A DNA stretch of 64,000 nt from Polynucleobacter sp. AM-25C3. Lineage in GTDB: Bacteria; Pseudomonadota; Gammaproteobacteria; Burkholderiales; Burkholderiaceae. The translations under genes and the position numbers were made by a program. The DNA lies in contig NZ_JACVOS010000009.1 of assembly GCF_018882335.1 (NCBI RefSeq), forward strand, positions 1 through 64,000. The letters run 5' to 3'. The notes below the pieces were generated by a model. The model was given only the letters and a program-made list of their open reading frames with translations, had not been told where the DNA came from and ran no database searches. This document shows, one piece after another, positions 12,754 through 22,233 of the stretch (position 1 is the stretch's first letter; every line of letters starts with the position of its first letter).

Positions 12754-13487
12754 GGCGCTTACTTTGCAAAGATTCTTATCGGTAGTCGCTGCAGTTATCT
12801 TGGGCATCACGCCCCTTTGTTTCTCAAGGGCTGCATTTGCAGATGGCGAAAGTGGCGCTGAACAGTTGCGTCAATTTGTGCGTAACTCCAAAACTGCTGA
12901 GGGTGAGTTTGTGCAGCAACAGCTACGCTCACCTAAAGCTAGCGAACCACAAGACAAAGGCTTAAAAGTGGTTCGTCAAACTCAGGGACGTTTTGTATTT
13001 CAACGTCCAGGACGCTTTATCTGGGAAACCCAAAAGCCATACGAACAAAAGCTGATTGCTGACGGTAAGCAATTGATTTTGTGGGACAGGGATTTATACC
13101 AGGCTACATTTAGACCTGCAGGGCAGGCTTTGGCTACTACACCTGCTGCCATTCTGTTTGGTGAGACCTCTTTGGATCAACACTTTGATTTGGTTGAGGG
13201 TGAAGATCGCCTGGGTATGAAATGGGTAGCCCTGGCCCCCAAGAAAAATCCCAATGCAAAAAATGGCAATGATTTGCCTTATACCAAGATCTCAGTGGGA
13301 ATGGTCAACGGCCTGCCTAAAGCACTGGAGCTCATTGATGGTCTGGGCAGTGTTGTTTTGGTGACTTTAGATAAGATCCAACTCAACGTCAATTTACCTG
13401 CCAATCGTTTTATCTTTACGCCACCTGCTGGCACTGAAGTCTTACGCTTAAACTAGAGTCTATAAATCTCATTCAGACGCAATTTAG

Positions 13488-14828
<1,341 letters not shown>

Positions 14829-14883
14829 GCTGAGTTCAGGAAGAACCAAGGAATACCCGAAAGCTATAATTGCCATTCGGTTC

Positions 14884-14973
14884 GGAGAGATGGCAGAGTG
14901 GTCGAATGTACCTGACTCGAAATCAGGCGTAGGGTCAAACCTACCGTGGGTTCGAATCCCACTCTCTCCGCCA
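14884..14973 (+). tRNA. tRNA-Ser(CGA)
   Basis: A full class II cloverleaf of 90 nt with encoded CCA. The acceptor stem is GGAGAGA/TCTCTCC with discriminator G. The anticodon stem CCTGA/TCAGG encloses CTCGAAA (anticodon CGA, reads UCG). The long variable arm is GTAGG/CCTAC, and the T-arm is GTGGG-TTCGAAT-CCCAC. It lies directly after serS. Confidence 0.98.
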
Positions 14974-14984
14974 TATACGACAGC

Positions 14985-15017
14985 AGAGCCTCTAACCATG
15001 GGGCTCTTTGTTTTTTT
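14985..15017 (+). terminator. Terminator after serS-tRNA-Ser
   Basis: AGAGCC pairs with GGCTCT around an 11-nt loop and is followed by TTGTTTTTTT. It closes the serS/tRNA transcript. Confidence 0.75.
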
Positions 15018-15059
15018 GGGCTCCTCTACCCACCACCAAAACCGTGTCTCACTTCAGCT

Positions 15060-15344
15060 CTAGCGCTTACCAAAACGTTTAGCCAGATAGCCAGACATAA
15101 AAGCCCAATAATTAGCATACCAAGCAGTAGAGTCACCATCATGATCGCTGGGATTTGAACAAATGTACCAACCTTTCATAACCAATCGTATGAACCCAGT
15201 CTCTAAAAGTAGGGTGCGCTCGAGCTTGGTTAGATCTATTGACTCGATTACCCCATGATGTTTATCTTGCAGCTTTTTTAAGGCCTTTAAAGCTTCGGAA
15301 AGTCTTTTAGAATTCGAACTTTTTTTACTTGACTGAGTTATCAT
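15060..15344 (-). pseudogene. N-terminal fragment of a Fic-type (winged-helix N-terminus) protein
   Basis: The 94 residues (HHGVIESIDLTKLERTLLLE, MKGWYICSNPSDHDGDSTAW, FMSGYLAKRFGKR) match, from memory of the family, the N-terminal DNA-binding-like segment of ~500-aa Fic/filamentation-type proteins (IKGWY...GD.T.WY....F...Y...RFG). The frame then stops, and the following bases do not continue the family sequence, so the catalytic Fic domain (HPFx[D/E]GNGR) is absent. It ends about 43 bp from the tRNA-Ser terminator. It may be a decayed gene or a short surviving regulator; no Shine-Dalgarno is seen. Confidence 0.55.
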
Positions 15345-15388
15345 TTTTTTATCTAAAGTATTGATTTAAATGGTTTTAAAAAAGAAAA

Positions 15389-15425
15389 TTACTTGGTTAT
15401 TCGGTAATAATTTACTTGGTTATTC
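15389..15425. repeat. Two direct repeats upstream of the Fic-type fragment
   Basis: TTACTTGGTTATTC occurs at 15389-15402 and 15412-15425, a 23-bp period, i.e. about two helical turns, so both copies face the same side of DNA. They lie 45-80 bp upstream of the fragment's ATG (15344). They look like regulator-binding sites. Confidence 0.5.
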
Positions 15426-15605
15426 CCTCACAATAACTATGTAATGTATGTAGTCCAATAGAGGGTCTAGGCGGACTATGGGCATTAATAAGGCTTCTGC
15501 CAGTACAGCTAAACCGAACTAGACAGTCAGCCTCAATAGGCATAGGATTGCATCAAGTGTTTCCCTCATGAAGGTCTTTAGGATTTCACAAGAAGGAGTG
15601 GCTTG
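15426..15605. other. Intergenic region before the unknown 124-aa gene
   Basis: No gene, RNA or convincing promoter is seen in these 180 bases. The end carries AAGGAG, a good Shine-Dalgarno for the ATG at 15606. Confidence 0.4.
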
Positions 15606-15980
15606 ATGAAGATATATCCAATTTCTCTTGAATTAACCGTGTGGTTTGATCTTGGCATTAATCAGTATGAAATCACTATTGATGAAAAATCATCGGTTTC
15701 GGTCAAGCGAACAGATGATGTATTTCATGCTCGAGATTTAACGCCTGCTGAAGTTAGTGAATTAATTGGCGCAATTCAGGCGGTTGATGTGCCCGTATTG
15801 AAATTGACTGATACGGATTCTGAAAAAGCATCCTCTAGTTACGAGTTGATCATCGAATCAGCCCACTTTTCTCTTGAATTTAATTGGGAGAACTTGGATA
15901 TTGACGCTGATACTGCGGGATCGCTAGATTCTGTTTCTAGACTGACGCAGCTTGTCGAAAAGATTGGGCAATTTAATTAA
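15606..15980 (+). CDS. Hypothetical protein, 124 aa
   Basis: I do not recognise a family. The protein is acidic, without signal peptide or membrane segment. It has alternating hydrophobic strands (ISLELTVWF, YEITIDEKSSVSVKR) and a possible helix (TPAEVSELIGAIQAV), suggesting a small mixed alpha/beta domain. The ATG at 15606 is preceded by AAGGAG at proper spacing, which supports real translation. It lies between the Fic-type fragment and the convergent fbpC gene and may belong to the same accessory patch. Confidence 0.6.
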   Translation: MKIYPISLELTVWFDLGINQYEITIDEKSSVSVKRTDDVFHARDLTPAEVSELIGAIQAVDVPVLKLTDTDSEKASSSYELIIESAHFSLEFNWENLDIDADTAGSLDSVSRLTQLVEKIGQFN

Positions 15981-16010
15981 CGCCCATTGCCTGATGGCTT
16001 TGTGGGGAGC

Positions 16011-17081
16011 TTAATCGCTAAAGGTGACTACGTGATCAGCTACTAGGTGTATACCAATCTTTTCACCAATCGCGTGATCATGGTGGCTGGGTACAAAAGC
16101 AAAAATCTCAACACCAGATGCTAGCTTTAGCGTGTAAAGGAAGTCGGCACCCCTAAAGGTTTTTCGTACAACCTCTGCTTGCATAGTGCTACTGTCATCA
16201 TGCTGAATATCATCAGCGCGCAAGAGAACATCAATTTCTTGTCCAACTTCCTTGCTACGGTCTTCTTCTAGATCCATCTCGCCCAACTCAATTTTGACTT
16301 TATTATTGGCTTGCACGACACCCTTAACAAATACTCCGCGGCCGATGAAGTCGGCAATGTAGCGATTGGCTGGCTTGTGATAAAGCTCGTATGGGATATC
16401 CCACTGGAGCACTTTGCCATCGGTCATTACCCCGACTTTATCGGCAATCGCAAAGGCCTCAAATTGATCATGAGTCACTAGGAGGGCGGTAATGTTGTTT
16501 GCCTTTAGGATCTCTCGCATCTCGCCAGCAAGACGTTCTCTAAGCTCAATATCCAAACTGGAGAAGGGTTCATCTAGCAAAATTAAATCAGGCTCTGGAG
16601 CCATTGCTCTGGCGAGTGCTACCCGTTGTTGTTGGCCACCACTCAACTCATGAGGGTAAGCATCGGCTTTGTCTGAGAGCGACACTCTTTTAAGCCACTC
16701 CATTGCCAGCGACGATCTGTGATTGCTTGGCAGATGTTGTAAGCCAAAAGCAATATTCTCTAAAACGTTCAGGTGGGGGAAGAGGGCGAAGTCCTGAAAG
16801 ACCATGCCCACCTTTCTTTGATTGGGGGGGAGGTGAGTGGCGGCGGAGCTTACGACCTGATCACGTAGGAGGATTTCTCCTGCTTTCACGGGCTCAAAAC
16901 CGCAAATCGCCCTCAAGACAGTAGATTTTCCGCAACCGGAGGAGCCTAATAGGCAACCAATCTCCCCCTGGCCCAGACTGAGGTTGAGGTCTTTGACGGC
17001 TGTTACACGACCATGACCATCTCGACTGGGGTAGTCAATTTCAAGTTCTTTGATGGAAAGCAGAGTGCGAGCGGAGTTCAT
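16011..17081 (-). CDS. fbpC: Ferric iron ABC transporter ATP-binding protein
   Basis: ATPase of a binding-protein-dependent iron(III) importer. The 356-aa protein has Walker A GSSGCGKST (~45), the Q-loop MVFQDFALFPHLNV, signature LSGGQQQRVALARA and Walker B LILLDEPFSSLD, plus a C-terminal TOBE-like regulatory region (~240-350). FbpC/PotA/CysA ATPases look alike; the adjacent permease and iron-type binding protein decide the call. It is transcribed divergently from fbpB across 69 bp, an unusual split of an fbpABC set. Confidence 0.85.
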   Translation of the reverse strand: MNSARTLLSIKELEIDYPSRDGHGRVTAVKDLNLSLGQGEIGCLLGSSGCGKSTVLRAICGFEPVKAGEILLRDQVVSSAATHLPPNQRKVGMVFQDFALFPHLNVLENIAFGLQHLPSNHRSSLAMEWLKRVSLSDKADAYPHELSGGQQQRVALARAMAPEPDLILLDEPFSSLDIELRERLAGEMREILKANNITALLVTHDQFEAFAIADKVGVMTDGKVLQWDIPYELYHKPANRYIADFIGRGVFVKGVVQANNKVKIELGEMDLEEDRSKEVGQEIDVLLRADDIQHDDSSTMQAEVVRKTFRGADFLYTLKLASGVEIFAFVPSHHDHAIGEKIGIHLVADHVVTFSD

Positions 17082-17150
17082 CCCTATAATTTTCTCATTA
17101 ATGCTAAGTGGTTTAATGCATAGCTAGAGTCTAAACGGATTGCCGATTTC

Positions 17151-18707
17151 ATGAATCGTATTGTGGTGCCACTTGCCCTGCTGTTATTTTTGCCGTTGTT
17201 CGGCTTGGCAGCGCCATTCTTGTTTACCGGTGGCGATCATTTAACTACTGGCACTCTTAGCCATCTCTGGAATTTTGTACTTGGCGGATACATTGTCTCG
17301 ACCTTAATCCTTATTCTGGGTGTTGGAATAGGGATATTTATTCTTGGGGTGGGTAATGCTTGGATTATTGCTAGATATGATTTTCCGGGTAAAAAAGTAT
17401 TTGAGTGGGCTTTAATTTTGCCTTTAGCTGTACCCACCTATGTCATGGCGTATCTGTTTGTTGATCTCTTGCAATTTTCAGGTCCAATACAGAGCGCGCT
17501 ACGCGCTTTGCTCGGGATGGATTCACTCTGGTTCTTTCCGGATCCAAGATCCTTGAGTGGGGCTGTCTGGTCCTTTTCATTCTGCCTCTTTCCCTATGTC
17601 TATCTTATTACGCGCACTGCATTCTTAGAGCGCAGCGGTCGATTGATTGAAGTTTCAGAAACACTTGGTTATAGCCCACTTCAAGGTTTTTTAAGGTTGG
17701 TGTTACCAATGGCAAGACCAGCCATCTTTGCTGGTATGGCTTTGGCGTTGATGGAGGTCTTAGCGGATTTTGGCGCAGTGTCTTACTTTGGCGTACAGAC
17801 ATTTGCAACGGGTATCTTTAAGGCCTGGCTCTCATTTGGTGACCGTGTGGCGGCTGTTCAGCTTGCTTTAGGCCTTTTGAGTTTTGTCTTACTCATCTTC
17901 TTTATTGAACAAAGTAGCCGCTCAAAATTACGTTACGCATCTTCATCGCGTGATAGACCGCTAGCGAAGTCGTTGCATGGCAAGAATGCTTTTTTTGCTT
18001 TTGCATTTTGTGGTGCAACTTTGCTATGTGGATTTCTGCTTCCAGCATTTGCGCTTTTACAGCTGCTGATTAAGCAGGGTCTCACCATTGATATTCGATA
18101 TCTGGATTGGTTGAGTAATTCTTTATCAGTTTCGGTTCTCACTGCACTAATTTCGGTTGCGCTCGCCGTATTCTTTGCTTACTCAGTGCGCTTGAATTCA
18201 CGCTTAAGTTGGGTTAATCGATTGCTAGGATTTGGTTATGCGCTGCCTGGGGCAGTATTGGCTATTGGCATCCTCTCCTTTCTAGAGATCTTTCAGCTTG
18301 CCTGGTGGATGTCAGCCAGCGTATTGGTGCTGGTTTACGCTTATTTAGTCCGGTTTCTTTCCTCCAGCTTGCAAAGCGTAGAGGCAGGTCTTACGCGTAT
18401 CACCCCATCTATGGATGCTTCAGCCGCGCTGCTTGGCCTTTCTAAAGCACAAATTCTGAAGCGGGTTCATGTGCCATTGCTAAAGCGTAGCCTCCTTACT
18501 GCAGGCCTTTTTGTCTTTGTAGATGTCATGAAGGAGTTGCCAGCAACCCTCTTATTGCGCCCATTTAACTTTGATACCTTAGCCGTAGCAACCTATCAGT
18601 TGGCGGCGGATGAGCGCCTAGCCGAGCTCGCACTACCCTCCTTAACAATTGTTTTGGTTGGGCTTTTCCCAGTATTGCTGCTTTCCAGGGTGATCTCTAA
18701 ATCTTAA
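17151..18707 (+). CDS. fbpB: Ferric iron ABC transporter permease (two fused permease domains)
   Basis: Inner-membrane permease of 518 aa with about 12 membrane segments arranged as two BPD-type halves. Each half carries an EAA-like loop that docks with the ATPase: ETLGYSPLQGFLRLVLPMAR in the first and ALLGLSKAQILKRVHVPLLK in the second. This fused form is typical of FbpB/SfuB/HitB. fbpA follows after 62 bp, and its Fur-like site overlaps the fbpB stop codon. Confidence 0.88.
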   Translation: MNRIVVPLALLLFLPLFGLAAPFLFTGGDHLTTGTLSHLWNFVLGGYIVSTLILILGVGIGIFILGVGNAWIIARYDFPGKKVFEWALILPLAVPTYVMAYLFVDLLQFSGPIQSALRALLGMDSLWFFPDPRSLSGAVWSFSFCLFPYVYLITRTAFLERSGRLIEVSETLGYSPLQGFLRLVLPMARPAIFAGMALALMEVLADFGAVSYFGVQTFATGIFKAWLSFGDRVAAVQLALGLLSFVLLIFFIEQSSRSKLRYASSSRDRPLAKSLHGKNAFFAFAFCGATLLCGFLLPAFALLQLLIKQGLTIDIRYLDWLSNSLSVSVLTALISVALAVFFAYSVRLNSRLSWVNRLLGFGYALPGAVLAIGILSFLEIFQLAWWMSASVLVLVYAYLVRFLSSSLQSVEAGLTRITPSMDASAALLGLSKAQILKRVHVPLLKRSLLTAGLFVFVDVMKELPATLLLRPFNFDTLAVATYQLAADERLAELALPSLTIVLVGLFPVLLLSRVISKS

Positions 18708-18722
18708 TTGATAATCATTCGT
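18704..18722. promoter_or_regulatory. Fur-box-like site upstream of fbpA
   Basis: TTAATTGATAATCATTCGT contains an 11-bp run, TGATAATCATT, identical to the core of the E. coli Fur consensus GATAATGATAATCATTATC. It begins in the fbpB stop codon and lies 48 bp before the fbpA ATG. It suggests iron-repressed expression of fbpA on its own. Confidence 0.6.
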
Positions 18723-18733
18723 ATTTGTGATAC

Positions 18734-18750
18734 ATTAGATTTAATCTAAT
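18734..18750. promoter_or_regulatory. Inverted repeat in the fbpA promoter region
   Basis: ATTAGATTTAATCTAAT has 7-bp arms around TTA. It lies between the Fur-like site and the fbpA start and could be a second operator or part of the promoter. Confidence 0.4.
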
Positions 18751-18769
18751 TCTGATCGTAAATACAGCA

Positions 18770-19825
18770 ATGGCCATTCAACAAATACGCAAATTTCTAT
18801 GCACTTACGCACTATTGCTGAGTGGTTTTTTATCACCATCACTACATGCTCAAGAAGCTAAAGAGTTAAATCTCTATTCGGCTCGTCACTACCAAACTGA
18901 TGAAGCGCTTTATGGTGAATTCACCAAAAAGACAGGAATCAAAATTAATCGCATTGAGGCTGATGACAATGCATTGGCGGAGAGATTAAAAAGCGAAGGC
19001 GCCAATAGTCCAGCAGATGTGATTTTGATGGTGGATGCAGCGCGATTATGGCGCGCGCAAATTGATGGCTTCTTTAAGCCAATTCATTCGAAATACTTAG
19101 AGAGTCGTATTCCAGCAAATTTACGCTCCAAGCCTGAACCAGAGGGGTCGACTTGGTTTGGCTTTTCAACCAGAGCCCGTCTCGTGGTCTATAACAAGGC
19201 AAAAGTGAACCCACAGGATGTCGACACTTATGAGAAATTAGCCGAACCTATGAACAAAGGAAAGGTGTGTACGCGCTCAGGTGCCCACCCCTACATGCTG
19301 TCATTGATCGGCGCCATGATTGAACGTCGTGGCGAGGCAGCTACTGAAGAGTGGGCAAAAGGAATGGTGGTCAATATGGCACGCCCTCCAAGAGGCGGCG
19401 ATACCGATCAGATCAAAGCGGTTGCTTCAGGTGAATGTGGCGTTGCACTAACCAACTCTTATTATCTAGTTAGACTATTGCGCTCAACCAAGCCAGAAGA
19501 TCAGGCCATCGCTTCAAAGATCGGATTTGTTTGGCCTAATCAGCAGACGACTGGCACGCACATCAATATTGCGGGTGGTGGGGTTGCCAAGAATGCACCG
19601 CACTCCCAAGCTGCCGTTCAGTTTCTGGAATACCTTGCTAGCGATTCTGCGCAGGAATATTTTGCCAATGGAAATAACGAGTGGCCTGCAGTGAAGTCGG
19701 TCAAGATTGAAAATGAAGGACTCAAAATATTGGGGTCATTCAAGGCTGAAAACATTTCGATTGCAGCGATTGGTAAGAATCAAATTGCCGCCCAACGATT
19801 GCTCGATCGGGTGGGTTACAAGTGA
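18770..19825 (+). CDS. fbpA: Ferric iron ABC transporter substrate-binding protein
   Basis: Periplasmic Fe(III)-binding protein of 351 aa. A signal peptide (~1-27, YALLLSGFLSPSLHA|QE) is followed by the FutA/FbpA fold: LNLYSARHYQTDEALYGEFTKKTGI, then DVILMVDAARLWRA and ALTNSYYLVRL. The adjacent tyrosines in NSYY correspond to the iron-ligand tyrosine pair of FbpA proteins. The Fur-like site upstream and the fbpB/fbpC neighbours support iron as the substrate. A terminator follows at 19837. Confidence 0.9.
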   Translation: MAIQQIRKFLCTYALLLSGFLSPSLHAQEAKELNLYSARHYQTDEALYGEFTKKTGIKINRIEADDNALAERLKSEGANSPADVILMVDAARLWRAQIDGFFKPIHSKYLESRIPANLRSKPEPEGSTWFGFSTRARLVVYNKAKVNPQDVDTYEKLAEPMNKGKVCTRSGAHPYMLSLIGAMIERRGEAATEEWAKGMVVNMARPPRGGDTDQIKAVASGECGVALTNSYYLVRLLRSTKPEDQAIASKIGFVWPNQQTTGTHINIAGGGVAKNAPHSQAAVQFLEYLASDSAQEYFANGNNEWPAVKSVKIENEGLKILGSFKAENISIAAIGKNQIAAQRLLDRVGYK

Positions 19826-19836
19826 AATATATTAGG

Positions 19837-19866
19837 GAAAACCCTTGACTTTTAGGGGGTTTTCGT
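19837..19866 (+). terminator. Terminator of fbpA
   Basis: GAAAACCC pairs with GGGTTTTC around a 12-nt loop, followed by GTTTAT. The T-run is short, so termination may be partial. Confidence 0.55.
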
Positions 19867-19873
19867 TTATATT
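19845..19873 (+). promoter_or_regulatory. Sigma70 promoter inside the fbpA terminator
   Basis: TTGACT (19845-19850), exactly 17 bp, then TATATT (19868-19873). Transcription would start near 19880 and run into the structured non-coding stretch and the lipoprotein gene. Confidence 0.65.
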
Positions 19874-19879
19874 AAAAAT

Positions 19880-20137
19880 TCGCTGAGAGCCGGCTTTCAG
19901 CATAAGAAGCGTACAGACTAGAGTTTTACCGCAGTTGTGGAGACTGTCAGTACGCTTCTTAGAAACATCTTCATAAGCAGCAGTCAGGTCGCATCAGTGA
20001 CCATCTGAAAATCAGAAATGAGCTGTTGTAAATCAAAAAGCATTTAAAAAACGAATTCAAATAACAGCAGGGTCTCTGCTCGTCTGAAATTTTTGGATCT
20101 AGAATGAATCTATTCTTTGAAAGACTTGGACTCACCC
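19880..20137 (+). ncRNA. Structured untranslated region: candidate small RNA or long mRNA leader
   Basis: About 260 bases with no gene. Hairpin 1 (19882-19901) is GCTGAGAGCC/GGCTTTCAGC with one G-U pair. Hairpin 2 pairs TAAGAAGCGTAC (19903-19914) with GTACGCTTCTTA (19950-19961), a perfect 12-bp stem closing a 35-nt loop. Smaller hairpins (TCTGAAAATCAGA; AGCAG/CTGCT) follow. A strong promoter lies immediately upstream. No known RNA family is recognised (not 6S, tmRNA, SRP or RNase P by eye). No clear terminator is seen before the lipoprotein ATG at 20138, so a long 5' leader is as likely as a free small RNA. Confidence 0.45.
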
Positions 20138-20407
20138 ATGAAAATCATATCGAGTGCTTTGATATTTTCTGTCGCACTGGCCGTGCTGGCCTGCTCAACC
20201 CCGCCAAGCGAGTTTGGAGTCTATCGACAGTCTGATGGAACGGTTGGGGTACATGCCCCTAAATCCGCTAAAGATACTGAGGCTCAGGCGGCTGCAGTAG
20301 AAGAGTGTAAAAAACTAGGAAAGCGAAGCGCCACTATTCTTGAAACTCGTAAAACAGTGAACGATCGCTTTCCTATCACCTACATTTATATGTGTAATAC
20401 CTATTAA
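20138..20407 (+). CDS. Small predicted lipoprotein, 89 aa
   Basis: The N-terminus MKIISSALIFSVALAVLACS is a type II signal peptide with lipobox VLAC and Cys19 as the lipidated residue. The mature part (~70 aa) has two further cysteines (VEECKKLG, YMCNTY) that could form a disulfide. No family is recognised. The ATG at 20138 was chosen because the signal peptide starts there; the frame is open upstream. It is probably driven by the promoter at 19845. Confidence 0.75.
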   Translation: MKIISSALIFSVALAVLACSTPPSEFGVYRQSDGTVGVHAPKSAKDTEAQAAAVEECKKLGKRSATILETRKTVNDRFPITYIYMCNTY

Positions 20408-20418
20408 TTCAATGCAAC

Positions 20419-21309
20419 TTAGCTAAGTAGCCATTTCTTAATCGATTTATTTACGCACATTGCATCTATAGCTAGGCCAAAGAACTCTGAACCATTGGTA
20501 ACCATGCTTTCAATGGCTTCCACCTTGCCAGATTTCACGCCACGTAAATACGTTGCAGCACGATAGCGCAGGAAGTGTTCATTTTCACCTTCCTCGTTGT
20601 CCGTAGAGCAGATTTCTAAGCTGCCATAGCGGGTTTCTGGGTTGATATTCAGAATAGAGAGGCCAAGTGCGCCAATGAGCTTTTCTGGCACAGGGATTGG
20701 AACGTAAGAGTAGAGGGAAACCAACTGCTCCTGTTCATCAACTTCAATAATGTGGTCAACATCGAACACATCTTTTTCTGTCAACTCGGTTTCACCAGAA
20801 TCGCCACCACCAAAAGTGGACTCAAACTGCAGCATCGCTGTATTGCTGTCCTTGGAGATCTCGATCATGTCAGGGTAGCCAAGCAAACCTTTCCACCAGT
20901 ACATCAATGAGAATGTGCAAGGTTTTACTTCAACTAAACCCTTTTTGGTTGATTTGGCAAAGTACAGGCCATAAAACTCATCATCTTCTTCGAGTCCGTA
21001 TTGGTCGACTTTCAGCTGCTTTGGTGCGGCTGCTTTAGTGGACTTCTTGGCAGCTTTCTTTGGTGCGGGTTTTTTAGCTGCAGGCTTTTTGGCCACAACT
21101 TTCTTCACCGCTTTCTTAGCTGCTGGTTTTTTAGTAATCGCCTTCTTGGCAACTACCTTCTTCGTGGCTGGTTTTTTCACTACCTTCTTTACGGCCTTTT
21201 TGGCTACCACTTTCTTTGTGGCAACCTTCTTAACGGCTTTCTTTGCAGGGGCTTTTTTTACCACCTTGGTAGCTACTTTCTTTTTTGCTGGAGACTTCTT
21301 TGTAGCCAT
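20419..21309 (-). CDS. Protein with histone-H1-like Lys/Ala tail fused to a YbjN-like domain
   Basis: Residues 1-100 are almost only K, A, V, P and T in KKxVAKKAVKK/KKPAAKK-type repeats, like the C-terminal tail of histone H1 and bacterial AlgP/HctB-type proteins, so nonspecific DNA binding is likely. Residues ~105-296 form an acidic globular domain (EEDDEFYGLYF, FLRYRAATYLRGVKSGKVEAIESMV) that resembles the YbjN / type III chaperone-like fold; this part is a tentative resemblance. I know no standard family with this order. It is convergent with the lipoprotein gene. Confidence 0.7.
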   Translation of the reverse strand: MATKKSPAKKKVATKVVKKAPAKKAVKKVATKKVVAKKAVKKVVKKPATKKVVAKKAITKKPAAKKAVKKVVAKKPAAKKPAPKKAAKKSTKAAAPKQLKVDQYGLEEDDEFYGLYFAKSTKKGLVEVKPCTFSLMYWWKGLLGYPDMIEISKDSNTAMLQFESTFGGGDSGETELTEKDVFDVDHIIEVDEQEQLVSLYSYVPIPVPEKLIGALGLSILNINPETRYGSLEICSTDNEEGENEHFLRYRAATYLRGVKSGKVEAIESMVTNGSEFFGLAIDAMCVNKSIKKWLLS

Positions 21310-21471
21310 GGTCTATTACCCTTCCTATTGGTAGTTAATGTGCTTAGAGCACAAGAGGATATTACTTCAGTTTCTACCCTCTATTGCTTATACCTATATG
21401 GGGATTTACCTTGCAAACTCAAGGGCGAAAGCCCAATCGTTTTTTAAGGGCTTTAAAAAAGATCGGGGCGC

Positions 21472-21499
21472 TTGAATTTAGCTCCTAAGTTGCTACACT
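21472..21499 (+). promoter_or_regulatory. Promoter of the YdcH-family gene
   Basis: TTGAAT, 16 bp, then TACACT. The start would be ~21506, about 36 nt before the ATG at 21542. Confidence 0.5.
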
Positions 21500-21541
21500 G
21501 GAGCGGTGCAATTATGAATAACCTCAACCTAAAGAGAATCC

Positions 21542-21757
21542 ATGTTCCCTGAATATCGCGAGTTAATTAGTAAGCTGAAGACATCAGATCGTCACTTTTC
21601 TCATTTATTTGATAAGCACAACAACCTAGATCAACAGATTCAGAGAATGGAAGCCCATGCGGAGCCTAGTACTCCCGAGGAAATCGAGACATTGAAAAAA
21701 GAAAAGCTCTTGCTAAAAGATCAGATCTACGCCGTCTTAAAAAAAGCTAGCGCCTAA
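21542..21757 (+). CDS. YdcH/DUF465 family protein
   Basis: 71-aa, fully helical, charged protein. HLFDKHNNLDQQIQRME and LKKEKLLLKDQIYAVLKK match the two-helix DUF465 (YdcH) family, whose members probably form coiled-coil dimers. The biological role of the family is unknown. Confidence 0.85.
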   Translation: MFPEYRELISKLKTSDRHFSHLFDKHNNLDQQIQRMEAHAEPSTPEEIETLKKEKLLLKDQIYAVLKKASA

Positions 21758-21809
21758 AAATTTAAAGTCATCAGACTTCAATTTGGATCTGATGACTTTT
21801 TATTCAGAA

Positions 21810-22157
21810 TTACGCTTTCTTCAAAAAACAGGCTTTGAGCAACATGTTGCCAGCTTCTGTTTTGCAATCGACCTCATGGTCGCCTGAAACCAGACGAATG
21901 CCTTTAATCTTGGTACCCACCTTCAGGGTGGTTGATGAGCCTTTTACCTTAAGGTCTTTGATGAGGGTCACGGTGTCGCCATCAGCTAATAAAGTGCCAT
22001 TGGCATCCTTCACAATTAATCCACCTTCATCTTCTTCGGTAGCAGCAGCCATTGGCCACTCGTGACCGCATTGAGCGCAAACAAAATTTTCACCGTCAGG
22101 GTAGGTCATATCCTCCTGGCAGGCCGGGCATTTTGGAAGATTGGTAGTTGTATTCAT
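21810..22157 (-). CDS. yjdM: YjdM/PhnA-family zinc-ribbon protein
   Basis: 115 aa. An N-terminal zinc ribbon (CPACQEDMTYPDGENFVCAQCGHEW, two CxxC pairs) is followed by the PhnA/YjdM SH3-like domain (VKDANGTLLADGDTVTLIKDLKVKG, VGTKIKGIRL). Despite the old name PhnA, this family is not phosphonoacetate hydrolase; its function is poorly known. Convergent with the YdcH gene. Confidence 0.9.
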   Translation of the reverse strand: MNTTTNLPKCPACQEDMTYPDGENFVCAQCGHEWPMAAATEEDEGGLIVKDANGTLLADGDTVTLIKDLKVKGSSTTLKVGTKIKGIRLVSGDHEVDCKTEAGNMLLKACFLKKA

Positions 22158-22233
22158 GATTGGTAGCAGGTGAGGGTGATGTAAAGGGTAATTTTAGTCT
22201 AGCGGAGACTATCTAAAGTTAGAATTAAAGGCA

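Noticed and set aside
21000..21300. Possible CRISPR-like tandem repeats
   Set aside because: The repeats are in-frame, diverged protein-coding repeats (KKAVAKK type) with no spacers of constant length.
21001..21447. Long open frames on the plus strand opposite the Lys/Ala-rich region (hydrophobic, Phe/Leu/Ala-rich)
   Set aside because: They are the antisense of the histone-like repeats; the hydrophobic composition follows from the repeated AAG/GCC codons on the other strand.
21810..22157. Phosphonoacetate hydrolase (PhnA)
   Set aside because: The zinc ribbon and small domain are YjdM-type; the name PhnA is a historical misassignment for this family.
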